64,000 nucleotides of DNA from Streptomyces sulphureus DSM 40104 (GCF_000381025.1 NZ_KB905827.1:1-64000); one strand, 5' to 3'; positions 25,415-34,519 are shown, counted from the first letter of the stretch. Made by a program: numbers and translations. The notes: generated by a model not told the origin, from the letters alone.

Positions 25415-26014
25415 TCAGCCGCGCCCGGCGAATCTGTGCACGCCGGAGGGGGTCACCGCCGCGTGCACCGGCCGGTCGTGCGCCTCCGCCGGGACGTGCG
25501 CCACCACCTCGTGGTCGTAGAGGAGGACGGCGAGCGCCGGCTCGGCGCCCGATTCGGTGAGCCGCTCCAGCACACGGTCGTACGAGCCGCCGCCGCGCCC
25601 GAGGCGTACGCCCCGCACGTCCACGGCGACCCCTGGCAGCAGCACCGCGTCCGCCGCGACGATCGCCGACGTGCCCAGCCGGGGGCCCGCCGGCTCGAGC
25701 AGGCCGTACTTCGCGGGCGTCAGTGCCTCCTGGCCCGCGTACTCGCCCCAGTCGAGGTCGTTGTCGGGGAGGAGCACGGGGAGCAGTACTCGTACACCGC
25801 GTGCCCGCAGCGCGTCGAGGAGCGGCCCCGTACCCGGCTCGCCGCCCATCGAGACGTAGCCGGCGACGGTACGTGCGTCCGCCAACTCCGTCAGGCCGAG
25901 GGCGTGTTCGGTGAGGACCGAGGCCGCACGGCTGACCTGGTCGGGCGTCAACGCCGTCCGCGCGTGGAGGAGTTCGTGGCGTACGGCGCGCTTGTGGTCC
26001 TCGGTCCCGCTCAC
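25415..26014 (-). CDS. 5-formyltetrahydrofolate cyclo-ligase
   Basis: 199 residues. Substrate/ATP motifs: ARTVAGYVSMGGEPGTGPLLDALRARGVRVLLPVLL, LLPGVAVDVRGVRLGRGGGSYDRVLERL (the GxGGGxYDR loop) and the C-terminal ALAVLLYDHEVVAHVPAEAHDRPVHAAVTPSGV. It converts 5-formyl-THF to 5,10-methenyl-THF with ATP in the cytoplasm. Convergent with the acylase gene and divergent from galU. In actinobacteria it typically adjoins galU and moeA-like genes, as here. Confidence 0.92.
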   Translation of the reverse strand: MSGTEDHKRAVRHELLHARTALTPDQVSRAASVLTEHALGLTELADARTVAGYVSMGGEPGTGPLLDALRARGVRVLLPVLLPDNDLDWGEYAGQEALTPAKYGLLEPAGPRLGTSAIVAADAVLLPGVAVDVRGVRLGRGGGSYDRVLERLTESGAEPALAVLLYDHEVVAHVPAEAHDRPVHAAVTPSGVHRFAGRG

Positions 26015-26126
26015 TCTTCGATCACCGCGCCGTCAAAACCCCTCATGTGAACGCGAATGTACGTGTACCGCAACAAACCGTAGCGAAGCTTATTTAGGTG
26101 CTCAGCCGGCCGTTATCGTGCGGGAC

Positions 26127-27041
26127 ATGACTACCTCCCGTTCTCGGACCGGCAACGGCCTCACCAAGGCCGTCATCCCGGCAGCCGGCCTCGGCACCCG
26201 CTTTCTCCCCGCGACGAAGGCCACCCCCAAGGAGATGCTGCCGGTCGTCGACAAGCCTGCCATCCAGTATGTGGTCGAGGAGGCCGCCGGAGCCGGGCTC
26301 TCCGACGTGCTGATGATCACAGGTCGGAACAAGCGCCCGCTCGAGGACCACTTCGACCGCAACTACGAGCTGGAGCAGGTCCTCAGGGACAAGGGCGACG
26401 CCGCCAAACTCGACCGCGTCCAGGAGTCGAGCGACCTCGCGACGATGCACTACGTCCGCCAGGGCGACCCCCGCGGCCTCGGCCACGCCGTGCTCTGCGC
26501 GGCCCCCCACGTCGGCGACGAGCCCTTCGCCGTCCTCCTCGGCGACGACCTCATCGACCCGCGCGACCCGCTCCTCGCCCGCATGATCGAGGTACGCCGG
26601 CGGTACGGGGGCAGCGTCGTCGCGCTGATGGAGGTCGACCCCGAGCAGATCCACCTCTACGGCGCCGCCGCCGCCAAGCCCACCGAGGACGACGACGTCG
26701 TCAACGTCTCCGATCTCGTGGAGAAGCCGTCGACGCAGGAGGCCCCGAGCAACCTCGCCATCATCGGCCGGTACGTCCTCGACCCCGGCATCTTCGACGT
26801 CCTCCGCCGCACCCGGCCGGGCAGGGGCGGCGAGATCCAACTGACCGACGCACTCCAGGCACTCGCCGCCGACGAGTCCCTGAGCGGCCCCGTCCACGGC
26901 GTCGTCTTCGGCGGACGCCGCTATGACACCGGGGACAGGGGCGACTATCTCCGTGCCATTGTCAGACTCGCATGCGAACGTGAGGACCTGGGCCCGGAGT
27001 TCCGGGAGTGGCTGAGCACGTTCGTCAACGAGGAGATGTAG
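26127..27041 (+). CDS. galU: UTP-glucose-1-phosphate uridylyltransferase
   Basis: 304 residues. KAVIPAAGLGTRFLPATKATPKEMLPVVDKPAIQYVVEEA is the nucleotide-binding start of bacterial GalU. Others: LMITGRNKRPLEDHFDRNYELE, RQGDPRGLGHAVLCA, FAVLLGDDLID and GGEIQLTDALQAL. It makes UDP-glucose for trehalose, glycolipid and wall polymers. First gene of a six-gene rightward run; the next gene starts four bases after its stop. Confidence 0.95.
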   Translation: MTTSRSRTGNGLTKAVIPAAGLGTRFLPATKATPKEMLPVVDKPAIQYVVEEAAGAGLSDVLMITGRNKRPLEDHFDRNYELEQVLRDKGDAAKLDRVQESSDLATMHYVRQGDPRGLGHAVLCAAPHVGDEPFAVLLGDDLIDPRDPLLARMIEVRRRYGGSVVALMEVDPEQIHLYGAAAAKPTEDDDVVNVSDLVEKPSTQEAPSNLAIIGRYVLDPGIFDVLRRTRPGRGGEIQLTDALQALAADESLSGPVHGVVFGGRRYDTGDRGDYLRAIVRLACEREDLGPEFREWLSTFVNEEM

Positions 27042-27045
27042 CGCT

Positions 27046-28398
27046 TTGAGCAGGACCTGGTCGGTCGACGAGCACCTTGCCGACATCCTCGCGCGGGTGC
27101 GCCCGCTGGAGCCGATCGAGCTTCCGCTCCCGGAGGCGCAGGGGTGCGTCCTCGTCGAGGGCATCGAAGTCCCCACCGCGCTCCCGCCGTTCGACAACAG
27201 CTCGATGGACGGCTACGCGGTACGCGCCGCCGACATCGCCGGCGCGAGCGAGGAGAAGCCGACGGTCCTGGAGGTCACAGGCGAAGTCGCAGCCGGCAGC
27301 GGCGCACTGCCCACGGTCGCCGAGGGCACGGCCGCCCGCATCATGACGGGCGCGGCGCTCCCCCCGGGAGCCGACGCGGTCGTCCCCGTCGAATGGACCG
27401 ACGGCGGCACGGGCGAGGGCCCGGCCGAGTCGATGACCGCTGAGGAGGCGCGCGGCGAGGTCGGCGTCCACCGCCCGGCAGAACCGGGCGCCCACGTCCG
27501 CACCCGAGGCAGCGACGTCGAACCGGGCGCCTCCGCGCTCACCGCGGGGACGGTGCTCGGTGCGCCCCAGCTCGGCCTCCTCGCCGCGCTCGGCATCGCG
27601 ACCGTCCGTGTGCGCCCGCGCCCGCGCGTCGTCGTGCTCTCCACCGGCGCCGAACTGGTCCCACCGGGTGAGGCGTTGGGCCCCGGCCAGATCCACGACT
27701 CCAACAGCTATCTCCTCACGGCCGCCGCCCGCGCCGCCGGCGCCATCCCGTACCGCGTGGGAGCCGTCCCCGACGACCCCGAGGAGTTCCGCGCCACCCT
27801 GGAGGACCAGCTCATCCGGGCCGACCTCGTCGTCACCAGCGGCGGGGTGAGCGTCGGGGCGTACGACGTCGTCAAGGAGGCGCTCACCGACTGGGAGTTC
27901 GAGACGGCCGTGCCGCAGGAGGAGGGCCCGGCGGAGGAGCCACCGGCGGCCGGAGTCGAGTTCCGCCGGCTCGCGATGCAGCCGGGGAAGCCGCAGGGCT
28001 TCGGCCTCATCGGGCCCGACCGCACCCCCATCCTCACGCTGCCGGGCAACCCGGTGAGCGCGTACGTCTCCTTCGAGCTCTTCGTCCGTCCGGCCCTGCG
28101 CACGCTCAGCGGCCTGGAGCCCGTGCTGCGCCCCGCCGTCCCTGCCCGCCTGGAGTGCCCCGAGCCGCTCGGCTCGCCCGAGGGCAAGCGGCAGTACCTG
28201 CGCGGCAGTTACGCCCCGCCGTCGGAGGGCGCGGACATCGGCACCGTGCGCCCCGAGGGCGGCTCCTCCTCGCACCTCGTCGCGGCGCTCGCACGGGCCG
28301 ACGCGCTGATCGTCCTTCCGGAGAAGGTCACCCGGGCGCGTCCGGGCGAGGAGTTCGAGGTGCTGCTTTTGGAGGAGAGCGGCGTGCCCTCCCGCTGA
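27046..28398 (+). CDS. glp: Gephyrin-like molybdotransferase Glp (MoeA family)
   Basis: 450 residues from TTG 27046 with GAGGAG upstream. MoeA domains: LPEAQGCVLVEGIEVPTALPPFDNSSMDGYAV, GEVAAGSGALPTVAEGTAARIMTGAALPPGADAVVPVEW, STGAELVPPGEALGPGQIHDSNSYLL, TSGGVSVGAYDVVKEAL and LTLPGNPVSAYVSFELF. The family inserts molybdenum into molybdopterin. In Corynebacterium the Glp orthologue instead binds FtsZ and a membrane receptor GlpR. The sepX/glpR gene four genes downstream makes the divisome role the better reading here. Confidence 0.9.
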   Translation: MSRTWSVDEHLADILARVRPLEPIELPLPEAQGCVLVEGIEVPTALPPFDNSSMDGYAVRAADIAGASEEKPTVLEVTGEVAAGSGALPTVAEGTAARIMTGAALPPGADAVVPVEWTDGGTGEGPAESMTAEEARGEVGVHRPAEPGAHVRTRGSDVEPGASALTAGTVLGAPQLGLLAALGIATVRVRPRPRVVVLSTGAELVPPGEALGPGQIHDSNSYLLTAAARAAGAIPYRVGAVPDDPEEFRATLEDQLIRADLVVTSGGVSVGAYDVVKEALTDWEFETAVPQEEGPAEEPPAAGVEFRRLAMQPGKPQGFGLIGPDRTPILTLPGNPVSAYVSFELFVRPALRTLSGLEPVLRPAVPARLECPEPLGSPEGKRQYLRGSYAPPSEGADIGTVRPEGGSSSHLVAALARADALIVLPEKVTRARPGEEFEVLLLEESGVPSR

Positions 28399-28526
28399 GC
28401 AGCCGTCCGACGCCGGGGAGGCTTCGGGCTGCCGGTACGGTGTCTTCGCACTCTCGGCGCGGGCCGGGCAGGCCGTATCCTGCGCTTCCCGGGGCCGAGC
28501 AGGTGGAGAGCAGGATCGGGAGAGAG

Positions 28527-29027
28527 ATGAGCACCGCGGAGCAACAGCACCTCACCCACCTCGACGAGACGGGCGCCGCCCGCATGGTCGACGTCTCGGC
28601 GAAGGAGACCACCGCGCGAACCGCCCGTGCCACGGGCCGGGTGCGGGTCTCGCCGCGCGTCGTCGCACTCCTGCGCGGCGAGGGCGTACCCAAGGGCGAC
28701 GCGCTCGCCGTCGCCAGGATCGCCGGCATCATGGGCGCCAAGCGCACCCCCGACCTCGTCCCGCTCTGCCACCCGCTGGCCCTCTCGGGCGTGGAGCTCG
28801 AACTGTCCGTCGACGAAGGGGCGGTGGAGATCGCGGCGCAGGTGCGCACCACCGACCGGACCGGTGTCGAGATGGAGGCGCTCACCGCGGTCTCGGTGGC
28901 TGCGCTCACCGTCGTCGACATGGTCAAGGCCGTGGACAAGGCGGCAGTGATCGACGGCATCCGCGTCGAGGAGAAGACGGGCGGCAAGTCCGGCGACTGG
29001 CAGCGCACACAGGAGGCAGACGCATGA
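28527..29027 (+). CDS. moaC: Cyclic pyranopterin monophosphate synthase MoaC
   Basis: 166 residues: THLDETGAARMVDVSAKETTARTARATGRV, AGIMGAKRTPDLVPLCHPLALSGVELEL, TTDRTGVEMEALTAVSVAALTVVDMVKAVDK. The Lys/Asp/His active-site segments are intact. It converts the GTP-derived intermediate to cPMP, the first molybdopterin precursor. 128 bases after glp; overlaps moaB by ATGA. Confidence 0.95.
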   Translation: MSTAEQQHLTHLDETGAARMVDVSAKETTARTARATGRVRVSPRVVALLRGEGVPKGDALAVARIAGIMGAKRTPDLVPLCHPLALSGVELELSVDEGAVEIAAQVRTTDRTGVEMEALTAVSVAALTVVDMVKAVDKAAVIDGIRVEEKTGGKSGDWQRTQEADA

Positions 29028-29518
29028 GCTACCGCGCCCTCGCCCTCACCGCGTCCAACCGCGCCTCCGCCGGCGTCTACCGGGACACCGGCGGACCGCT
29101 GATCGTCGAGGGCCTGCGCGAGATGGGCTTCACGGTCGACGGGCCGAGCGTCGTGCCGGACGGGAAGCCCGTTGCCGAGGCGCTTCGCGTCGCCGTCACC
29201 GAGGGGTACGACGCCGTCGTCACCACGGGCGGCACGGGCATCTCGCCCACCGACAGCACCCCCGAAATGACCCGCTCCGTCCTCGACTTCGAGATCCCGG
29301 GCCTCGCCGAGGCGATCCGCGCAGAGGGCCTCGCCAAAGTCCCCACGGCGGCCCTTTCGCGCGGCACGGCAGGCGTCGCCGGCGGTACTCTGATCGTCAA
29401 CCTGCCGGGCTCCTCGGGAGGCGTCCGCGACGGCCTCGCCGTCCTTGCCCGGCTGCTGGTCCACGCCGTCGAGCAGATGCACGGCGGCGATCACCGCAGA
29501 GGGGACGACCCGAGCTGA
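29024..29518 (+). CDS. Molybdenum cofactor protein MoaB/Mog family
   Basis: 164 residues: RALALTASNRASAGVYRDTGGPLIVEGLREMGF, YDAVVTTGGTGISPTDSTPEMT (TTGGTG(I/L)(S/T) motif), AALSRGTAGVAGGTLIVNLPGSSGGVRDGL. Molybdopterin adenylyltransferase-type fold. Starts inside the moaC stop (ATGA), so the two are coupled. Confidence 0.92.
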   Translation: MSYRALALTASNRASAGVYRDTGGPLIVEGLREMGFTVDGPSVVPDGKPVAEALRVAVTEGYDAVVTTGGTGISPTDSTPEMTRSVLDFEIPGLAEAIRAEGLAKVPTAALSRGTAGVAGGTLIVNLPGSSGGVRDGLAVLARLLVHAVEQMHGGDHRRGDDPS

Positions 29519-30138
29519 ACGCCGGATGGCCAGCAGAGCTGTCGGACGGTCCAACGGCCCTCCGTCCGATACGCCTTCGCGACCAGCGCGCCTGGCGTGA
29601 GGTCAACCAACGCAACCGCGACTGGCTCCGCCCCTGGGAAGCGACGATCCCCCCGGCCCCGCCCGGCCACCTTCCGGGGCACCGCCCCACCTACCGGCAG
29701 ATGGTCCGCCACCTGCGGTCGGAGGCGCAGGCCGGGCGGATGCTGCCGTTCGTGGTGGAGCACGAGGGCCGCCTCGTCGGACAGTTGACGGTGGCGGGCA
29801 TCTCCTGGGGCTCCATGTGCTCGGGCCACATCGGCTACTGGGTCGATCGGTCCGTCGCCGGACGCGGCGTGATCCCCACCGCCGTCGCCCTCGCCGTCGA
29901 CCACTGCTTCGGCGCGGTCGGGCTGCACCGGGTCGAGGTCTGCATCCGCCCGGAGAACGCACCCAGCCGGCGGGTCGTGGAGAAACTCGGCTTCCGCGAG
30001 GAGGGCGTCAGGCCGCGCTACCTGCACATCGACGGTGCCTGGCGGGACCATCTCGTCTACGCGCTCACCGTCGAGGAGGTGCCGGAGAGCTTGCTCGCCA
30101 GGTGGCACCGGGCGGCCCCGGGCGCGTCGCAGAAGTGA
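29515..30138 (+). CDS. GNAT acetyltransferase (RimJ-like), probable CTG start
   Basis: The protein character extends upstream of the first ordinary start (ATG 29701) through GWPAELSDGPTALRPIRLRDQRAWREVNQRNRDWLRPWE, the N-terminal strand and helix of the RimJ/RimL fold. The only plausible initiator is CTG 29515, which overlaps the moaB stop as CTGA and has AGAGGGGA 11 bases upstream. This gives 207 residues. The acetyl-CoA loop region is GYWVDRSVAGRGVIPTAVALAVDHCF, then VEVCIRPENAPSRRVVEKLGFREEGVRPRYLHIDGAWRDH. Acetylates an N-terminal amine of a protein or small molecule. Confidence 0.85.
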   Translation: MNAGWPAELSDGPTALRPIRLRDQRAWREVNQRNRDWLRPWEATIPPAPPGHLPGHRPTYRQMVRHLRSEAQAGRMLPFVVEHEGRLVGQLTVAGISWGSMCSGHIGYWVDRSVAGRGVIPTAVALAVDHCFGAVGLHRVEVCIRPENAPSRRVVEKLGFREEGVRPRYLHIDGAWRDHLVYALTVEEVPESLLARWHRAAPGASQK

Positions 30139-30355
30139 CCCGGAGTGCGTTGCCGAGCAGGGCAGTTGACCGGTGCGGGGAACTCCGACTGCGTCCCCGG
30201 CGTTCTTCCCGTGTCCTCAACTTCCCCATGGAACGAGCACATTTGAAGCCACGAAGTCCGGCAGTAACAAAAAAAGTTCGAGGGATCAGCCAGATCGTGC
30301 GACACACCGCGGTATTTGGCAGATGGCCCCTTGCAAACCCCTCTACGGTGTGAGG

Positions 30356-31546
30356 GTGAGCAGCAGCGGCCTCATCTACGCAGTCATCGTCGGGGCCTGG
30401 GCCGCCTACCTGGTGCCGATGTGGCTCCGTAGACAGGACGAGCTCAACGAGGCCCGTCCGACGGAACGCTTCAGCACCGCCATCCGCCTGCTCTCCGGCA
30501 AGGCGGGTATGGAGCGGCGCTACGCCAAGGACGTGGAGCGGCGCCAGGCCCAGCGCACCGACGACACCGACGCGGCCGACCCGGAGGAGCCCTCCGCGCC
30601 GACCGCCGAAACACCGGGCGCCCGGACTGACGCCTACGCGGCGGAGCCGACCGATCCCTCGGTCGACGTCCGGGCCTTCGCCAACCCCAGAACCATGATC
30701 GGCGCCCCTCAGGCCGAGGAAGAGCGAGACCTCGCGGCACCCTTCGACGATGCCGCGCCCCGCCGCCCGGCCCGCGCCGCCTCCGAGGCAGGACGGGACG
30801 CGAGACCGGCACCCCGGCCGGGCCAGGCGAAGCGCACGAGCCGCGCGAAGCGGGCCAAACTGCTCGCTCGGCGCCGGCGCACCACGATGTGCCTCTTCCT
30901 GGCGTTCACCTTCGGTGCCATCGTCGCCGCGGTCGGGGGCTTCGCTTTCCTCTGGGTCCCGGCCGCGCCCGCCGTCCTCCTCAGCGCGTACATCGTCTAC
31001 CTCCGCGTCCAGGAGCGCCGTCGGTTCACCTTCACCATGGACCGCCGCCAGGCCGAGGCCGCCGCCCGGCAACTCCACCGCACCCGCAAGCCGACGGCGG
31101 AGCCCACCGCCCTCGCCGAGACCGACGACGGCGTTCCTGACCCCGGCACGGAGGACGCAGTCGCCACCCCCGACCCGGCCACCTCGGAACGCCCCCGCGC
31201 GGCCCGTCGCCCGTCGCCCCCTGCCTCGGCCGACCGCCGCGCTCTCGTCGAGCAGACCGACCACGCCGAGTGGATCGACCAGCAGCGAGCGGCCCGCGAC
31301 CGCGAGCCCACCGACGGCTGGGACCCCGTCCCCGTCCCTCTGCCCACCTACGTCAACGCCCCCGTCGCCCCCCGCGCCTCCCGCGACGTCGACCTCGACG
31401 CCCCCGACGCGTGGAGCTCCGCCCGCTCCACCGGCCCCCGCGCGGACCCCGCGCCCGAGCGGGAGGCCCGCCCGCGCGACCGCCGCACTCCTCTCTTCGA
31501 CCAGTACGCAGGCGAGGACGACCGCCCGCGAGCCGCCAACGAGTAG
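30356..31546 (+). CDS. sepX: Divisome membrane protein SepX/GlpR
   Basis: 396 residues from GTG 30356. N-terminal TM helix SSSGLIYAVIVGAWAAYLVPMWLRRQDELNE, a long acidic/Ala-rich linker, a basic segment RTSRAKRAKLLARRRRTTM, then two adjacent TM segments (CLFLAFTFGAIVAAVGGFAFLWVPAAPAVLLSAYIVYL) and a disordered C-terminal tail. This is the architecture of Streptomyces SepX, needed for FtsZ-ring function and compartmentalisation, and of corynebacterial GlpR, the receptor for gephyrin-like Glp. The glp-moaC-moaB-GNAT-sepX order supports it. Confidence 0.88.
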   Translation: MSSSGLIYAVIVGAWAAYLVPMWLRRQDELNEARPTERFSTAIRLLSGKAGMERRYAKDVERRQAQRTDDTDAADPEEPSAPTAETPGARTDAYAAEPTDPSVDVRAFANPRTMIGAPQAEEERDLAAPFDDAAPRRPARAASEAGRDARPAPRPGQAKRTSRAKRAKLLARRRRTTMCLFLAFTFGAIVAAVGGFAFLWVPAAPAVLLSAYIVYLRVQERRRFTFTMDRRQAEAAARQLHRTRKPTAEPTALAETDDGVPDPGTEDAVATPDPATSERPRAARRPSPPASADRRALVEQTDHAEWIDQQRAARDREPTDGWDPVPVPLPTYVNAPVAPRASRDVDLDAPDAWSSARSTGPRADPAPEREARPRDRRTPLFDQYAGEDDRPRAANE

Positions 31547-31633
31547 CCCGCCACCTCGCCCTTGCCGACCAGCACAGGAACGGATTTCGTCGCAGCCCGC
31601 TGGTGATGCTAAAGTTTCATCCGTCGCAAACAA

Positions 31634-31707
31634 GGGCCTGTGGCGCAGTCCGGTAGCGCATCTCGTTCGCAACGAGAGGGTCAGGGGTTCAAATCCCCTC
31701 AGGTCCA
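31634..31707 (+). tRNA. tRNA-Ala(CGC)
   Basis: Acceptor GGGCCTG pairs with CAGGTCC (one G-T pair), discriminator A. The anticodon stem TCTCG/CGAGA encloses TTCGCAA, anticodon CGC (reads GCG). T arm GGGGTTCAAATCCCC. The CCA is not encoded (C then A follow). Confidence 0.95.
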
Positions 31708-31718
31708 CAGTGCAAGAG

Positions 31719-31760
31719 CCCCCTTCGATCAGCGGGAACGTTGGTCGAAGGGGGATCTTT
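31719..31760 (+). terminator. Terminator after tRNA-Ala
   Basis: CCCCCTTCGA and TCGAAGGGGG enclose a 16-base loop and are followed by ATCTTTTTGG. Confidence 0.8.
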
Positions 31761-32396
31761 TTGGCTCCCAGAGCGGATCTCACCATCGCTCGCCTCCCTT
31801 ATGTTGCTCTGCGTGGTGCACGTCCAGGACCGGCGCCGCGCGAACGGGGCAGGGTGCTGCGTCGTTCGGTGGCAGGGGGGCAGCTCCTCAGCGGGAAGAA
31901 GGAGCCCGAGTGCTCGACAGCCGAGAGGCCGCTGAGCAGTTGCCGGGTTCGGTGTATGTCCCAAGGTCAGCGCTTGGCGCCGGCCGGAGCCCGATGCGTT
32001 GCTCTTGCTGGTGCACGGCAGGCACGCGCCGGTTCGAGGGTCCGCCGAGACCCCAATCGGCAGTGGCTCTCCGGCAGATGCTGAGCGCTTGTTGATCGGG
32101 CAGGTAAGGCCGCCAAGGGGCTGCCTCGGGTGGGCCTCGTTCAACGGTCGGGGCCGTCGCAGTCTTCAGCACCCTTCTTGGCAGCCCCCCTTGGACAACC
32201 ACTCACCGCAGCAAAGAAGTTGGCGAGTAAGTTCCTCGCATGAGCGACAGTGCTGATCTTCTCTCGCTGATGACCGTGACTCGGTGAATGCCCATGGTCA
32301 GCGGCAGCCCGACGGGCTCGGGTCGCCGCCGCTGAAGGCCAAGGGCCGACGACGGGGGAGGCGGGGAGTCGGGCTGCTTTTCGTTCGGGTCGGAGG
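31761..32396. other. Gene-poor region downstream of tRNA-Ala
   Basis: About 635 bases. Short open frames exist but none has a convincing start or protein character. An imperfect hairpin with TCAGCGGC/GCCGCTGA arms near 32298-32335 may end the phosphatase gene. The position behind a tRNA suits a decayed integrated element, but no integrase or att repeat is visible. Confidence 0.4.
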
Positions 32397-33617
32397 TCAG
32401 GTGAAGTAGTCGGGGGAGCTGGCGGGGTGCCACTGGAACATCATGACGGTGGCGTCGTCGGTCAGGCCGCCGTGCTGGTATGCGAGGAGGGTTTTGATGA
32501 GGCGGCGCAGGGCCTCGGGCGGGGGCTCGTCGGCGGCCATGGCGCGCATGAGGAAGTCGGTGAAGCGTGTGAGGCCGAAGCGCTGTCCGGAGTCGTCTTT
32601 GGCGTCGATGATCCCGTCGGTGTAGAGGAGGACCCGGTCGCCGGGTTGCAGGTGTGCTCTCTGCACGGTCCGCTTGGAGTCGGCCATGCCGGCGGGCAGG
32701 CCGAGCGGGGGCTCGGGCTCGCGTTCCAGTGCCTCGGGGACGAGGTCGGTGCCGCGCATCAGCAGGGGCGGGGGGTGGCCCGCGTTGATCCATTCCAGGG
32801 CGCCGGTGTCCAGGTGCAGATGGGCGAAGACGGCCGTGGCGTGACGGTCGTCGAAAACGTCGGACAGGGCTTGGTCGACACTGTGGACGAGCGGTTCGAG
32901 TTCGGCCGTCGGGTCCGAGCGGCGGGTGTTGCGGCTGGCGGCCAGGGCGACGGAGGAGGACAGGCCGGCGGACAGGTCGTGACCCATGCCGTCGACGATG
33001 GTGGCGTGCAGCGTGTGGTCGACCACGGCGTGGTCGAACGCGTCCCCGCCCAGGTTGTAGGCGGGCTCCAGGATGGCGCTGGAGGTTGTCAGCCGGGTGC
33101 CGATGGACCGTGGCGGAAGGAAGGCCCGCAGCATCTCGGCGGAGATCTTCATCTGTTGAGTGCGTTGGGAGCGGGCATAGAGGTCGCTGATGACGCCCTT
33201 GGCGTACAAAACCAGGGTGACGATGGTGGAGAGGGTCCGGCAGCGCCGGAGAGCCTCCTCGTCGAGGGTGTCGGCCTCGATGCACAGAACACCGAGGCGT
33301 TCGATGCCGTCCACCAACGGCAGCCACAGGGTCAGCCCGCGGGACTCTCCTGTGGTCACTCTTTCGACGAGGGTGCGGTACACCCAGCCGGCCACTGTGG
33401 AGTCGATGGGCAGTGCGGCATGGGCGGGGGCGGAGCCGTCCGGCATCATGGTCAGCCGTTCCTGCTGGACGTCCGCCAGGTAGAGGAAGACGTTCTCCGC
33501 GCCCAGTTCGGAGCGGTGGCTTTGCAGGAGCTGCGGCAGCTCGGAGGGCTGCATGCGGTGAATGTCGCCCAGCAGAGCCTCGAAGACCGCGTCCGAGGAG
33601 TCGGAGCGGTTGGTCAT
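32397..33617 (-). CDS. GAF-PP2C (SpoIIE-type) serine phosphatase
   Basis: 406 residues. An N-terminal GAF-like domain spans about 30-165 (LGAENVFLYLADVQQERLTMMPDG...LWLPLVDGIERLGVLCIEA). The PP2C/SpoIIE domain follows, with metal motifs LGGDAFDHAV, IVDGMGHDLSAGL, WINAGHPPPLL, VLLYTDGIID and LTDDATVMMF. It dephosphorylates Ser/Thr, typically of anti-anti-sigma proteins; the target is unknown. Starts at ATG 33617 with GGAGGT upstream. Divergent from the I36-like gene cluster. Confidence 0.92.
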   Translation of the reverse strand: MTNRSDSSDAVFEALLGDIHRMQPSELPQLLQSHRSELGAENVFLYLADVQQERLTMMPDGSAPAHAALPIDSTVAGWVYRTLVERVTTGESRGLTLWLPLVDGIERLGVLCIEADTLDEEALRRCRTLSTIVTLVLYAKGVISDLYARSQRTQQMKISAEMLRAFLPPRSIGTRLTTSSAILEPAYNLGGDAFDHAVVDHTLHATIVDGMGHDLSAGLSSSVALAASRNTRRSDPTAELEPLVHSVDQALSDVFDDRHATAVFAHLHLDTGALEWINAGHPPPLLMRGTDLVPEALEREPEPPLGLPAGMADSKRTVQRAHLQPGDRVLLYTDGIIDAKDDSGQRFGLTRFTDFLMRAMAADEPPPEALRRLIKTLLAYQHGGLTDDATVMMFQWHPASSPDYFT

Positions 33618-33935
33618 GGCCGTTCACCTCCGGCCCGAGGGGGTGCGCACCTGCGGCTACAGGGCACTTCCGTCAGGCTACGATCCGCGGCGCCGGGGTG
33701 CGTCATGAGCTGAGGGAGCCCCACGCGCGCGCCTGCGCCGCACCGTGACCGGCTCCCGCCACAAGCGTCGCGTCGACGGGTGCCCGGGTTCGCGTCGTCG
33801 GTACGGCCGAGACGGACCCTCACTGTTGCTAGGTACAAAGGCTCCTCCCTCCGTCAGTAATCTCACGGACGTCGGACAGGTCCTGTTCGTCGGTATCGCA
33901 CCTTGTCGGGTGCGTTCAACGGGAGGAGAGCCAAC

Positions 33936-34346
33936 ATGAAGGTACGCAGCGTGCTCGCGGTGGCCGGTTCCATGGCCGCGGCAGCGACCGTGTTCACGGC
34001 CGCACCTGCCAGCGCCAGCCCCGCCGCCGCGCCCTCGGGGTGCGCAACGGGCAACGTATGTTTCTACACGGGCAGCAACTACTCGGGGTCCATGTGCGAC
34101 TGGGACGTCGCGGACCCCGACACCACTTCCGGCTCGATCTCCTGCTCATGGATGAGGGAGGGCACCGAGCCGAAGTCCGTGTACAACAACGGGACCAGCG
34201 CCGACGGTTCCACAGGTGTCGCCTACTACTGGAAGACCAACTACAAGGGCGGCCGGATCGGCTGCACCAAGAACGGCAGCGGCGGCAACATCTCCGGGGA
34301 CTACGTGCCCATGTCCCTCAAGTGGGTCTCCAACAAGTGCGGGTGA
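33936..34346 (+). CDS. Secreted peptidase inhibitor I36-like protein
   Basis: 136 residues from ATG 33936 (GGGAGGAG upstream). A Sec signal peptide (MKVRSVLAVAGSMAAAATVFTAAPASASP) precedes about 108 mature residues with six cysteines: C-x5-NVCF, SMCDW, CSW, GCTKN and a near-terminal C. This beta/gamma-crystallin-like fold is called peptidase inhibitor family I36 (SMPI-like). The mature sequence is homologous, cysteine for cysteine, to the extracellular C-terminus of the kinase at 35342, suggesting a shared ligand or self-association. Followed by its own strong terminator. Confidence 0.88.
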   Translation: MKVRSVLAVAGSMAAAATVFTAAPASASPAAAPSGCATGNVCFYTGSNYSGSMCDWDVADPDTTSGSISCSWMREGTEPKSVYNNGTSADGSTGVAYYWKTNYKGGRIGCTKNGSGGNISGDYVPMSLKWVSNKCG

Positions 34347-34401
34347 GCCTCTGAGCGACCCGTGCCAGGCGGCTGATGGCGCATGGCGTTCGGTCGGCGC
34401 C

Positions 34402-34441
34402 CCTCGGGCCCGGCAGCGGAGTGCCGCTGCCGGGCCCGAGG
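34402..34441. terminator. Perfect 18-bp hairpin after the I36-like gene
   Basis: CCTCGGGCCCGGCAGCGG, four-base loop AGTG, then its exact complement, 56 bases after the stop. Confidence 0.85.
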
Positions 34442-34519
34442 CCGTTCCGCCTGAGGGCGTCCGCTCCTCCCCGCGCTTGCTGATCCGGTATATGCCAACT
34501 CAGTACCACTTACGAGGGC

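Noticed and set aside
30300..30355. A sigma-70-like promoter directly before sepX
   Set aside because: TTGGCA and TACGGT are 22 bases apart, too far for a confident call.
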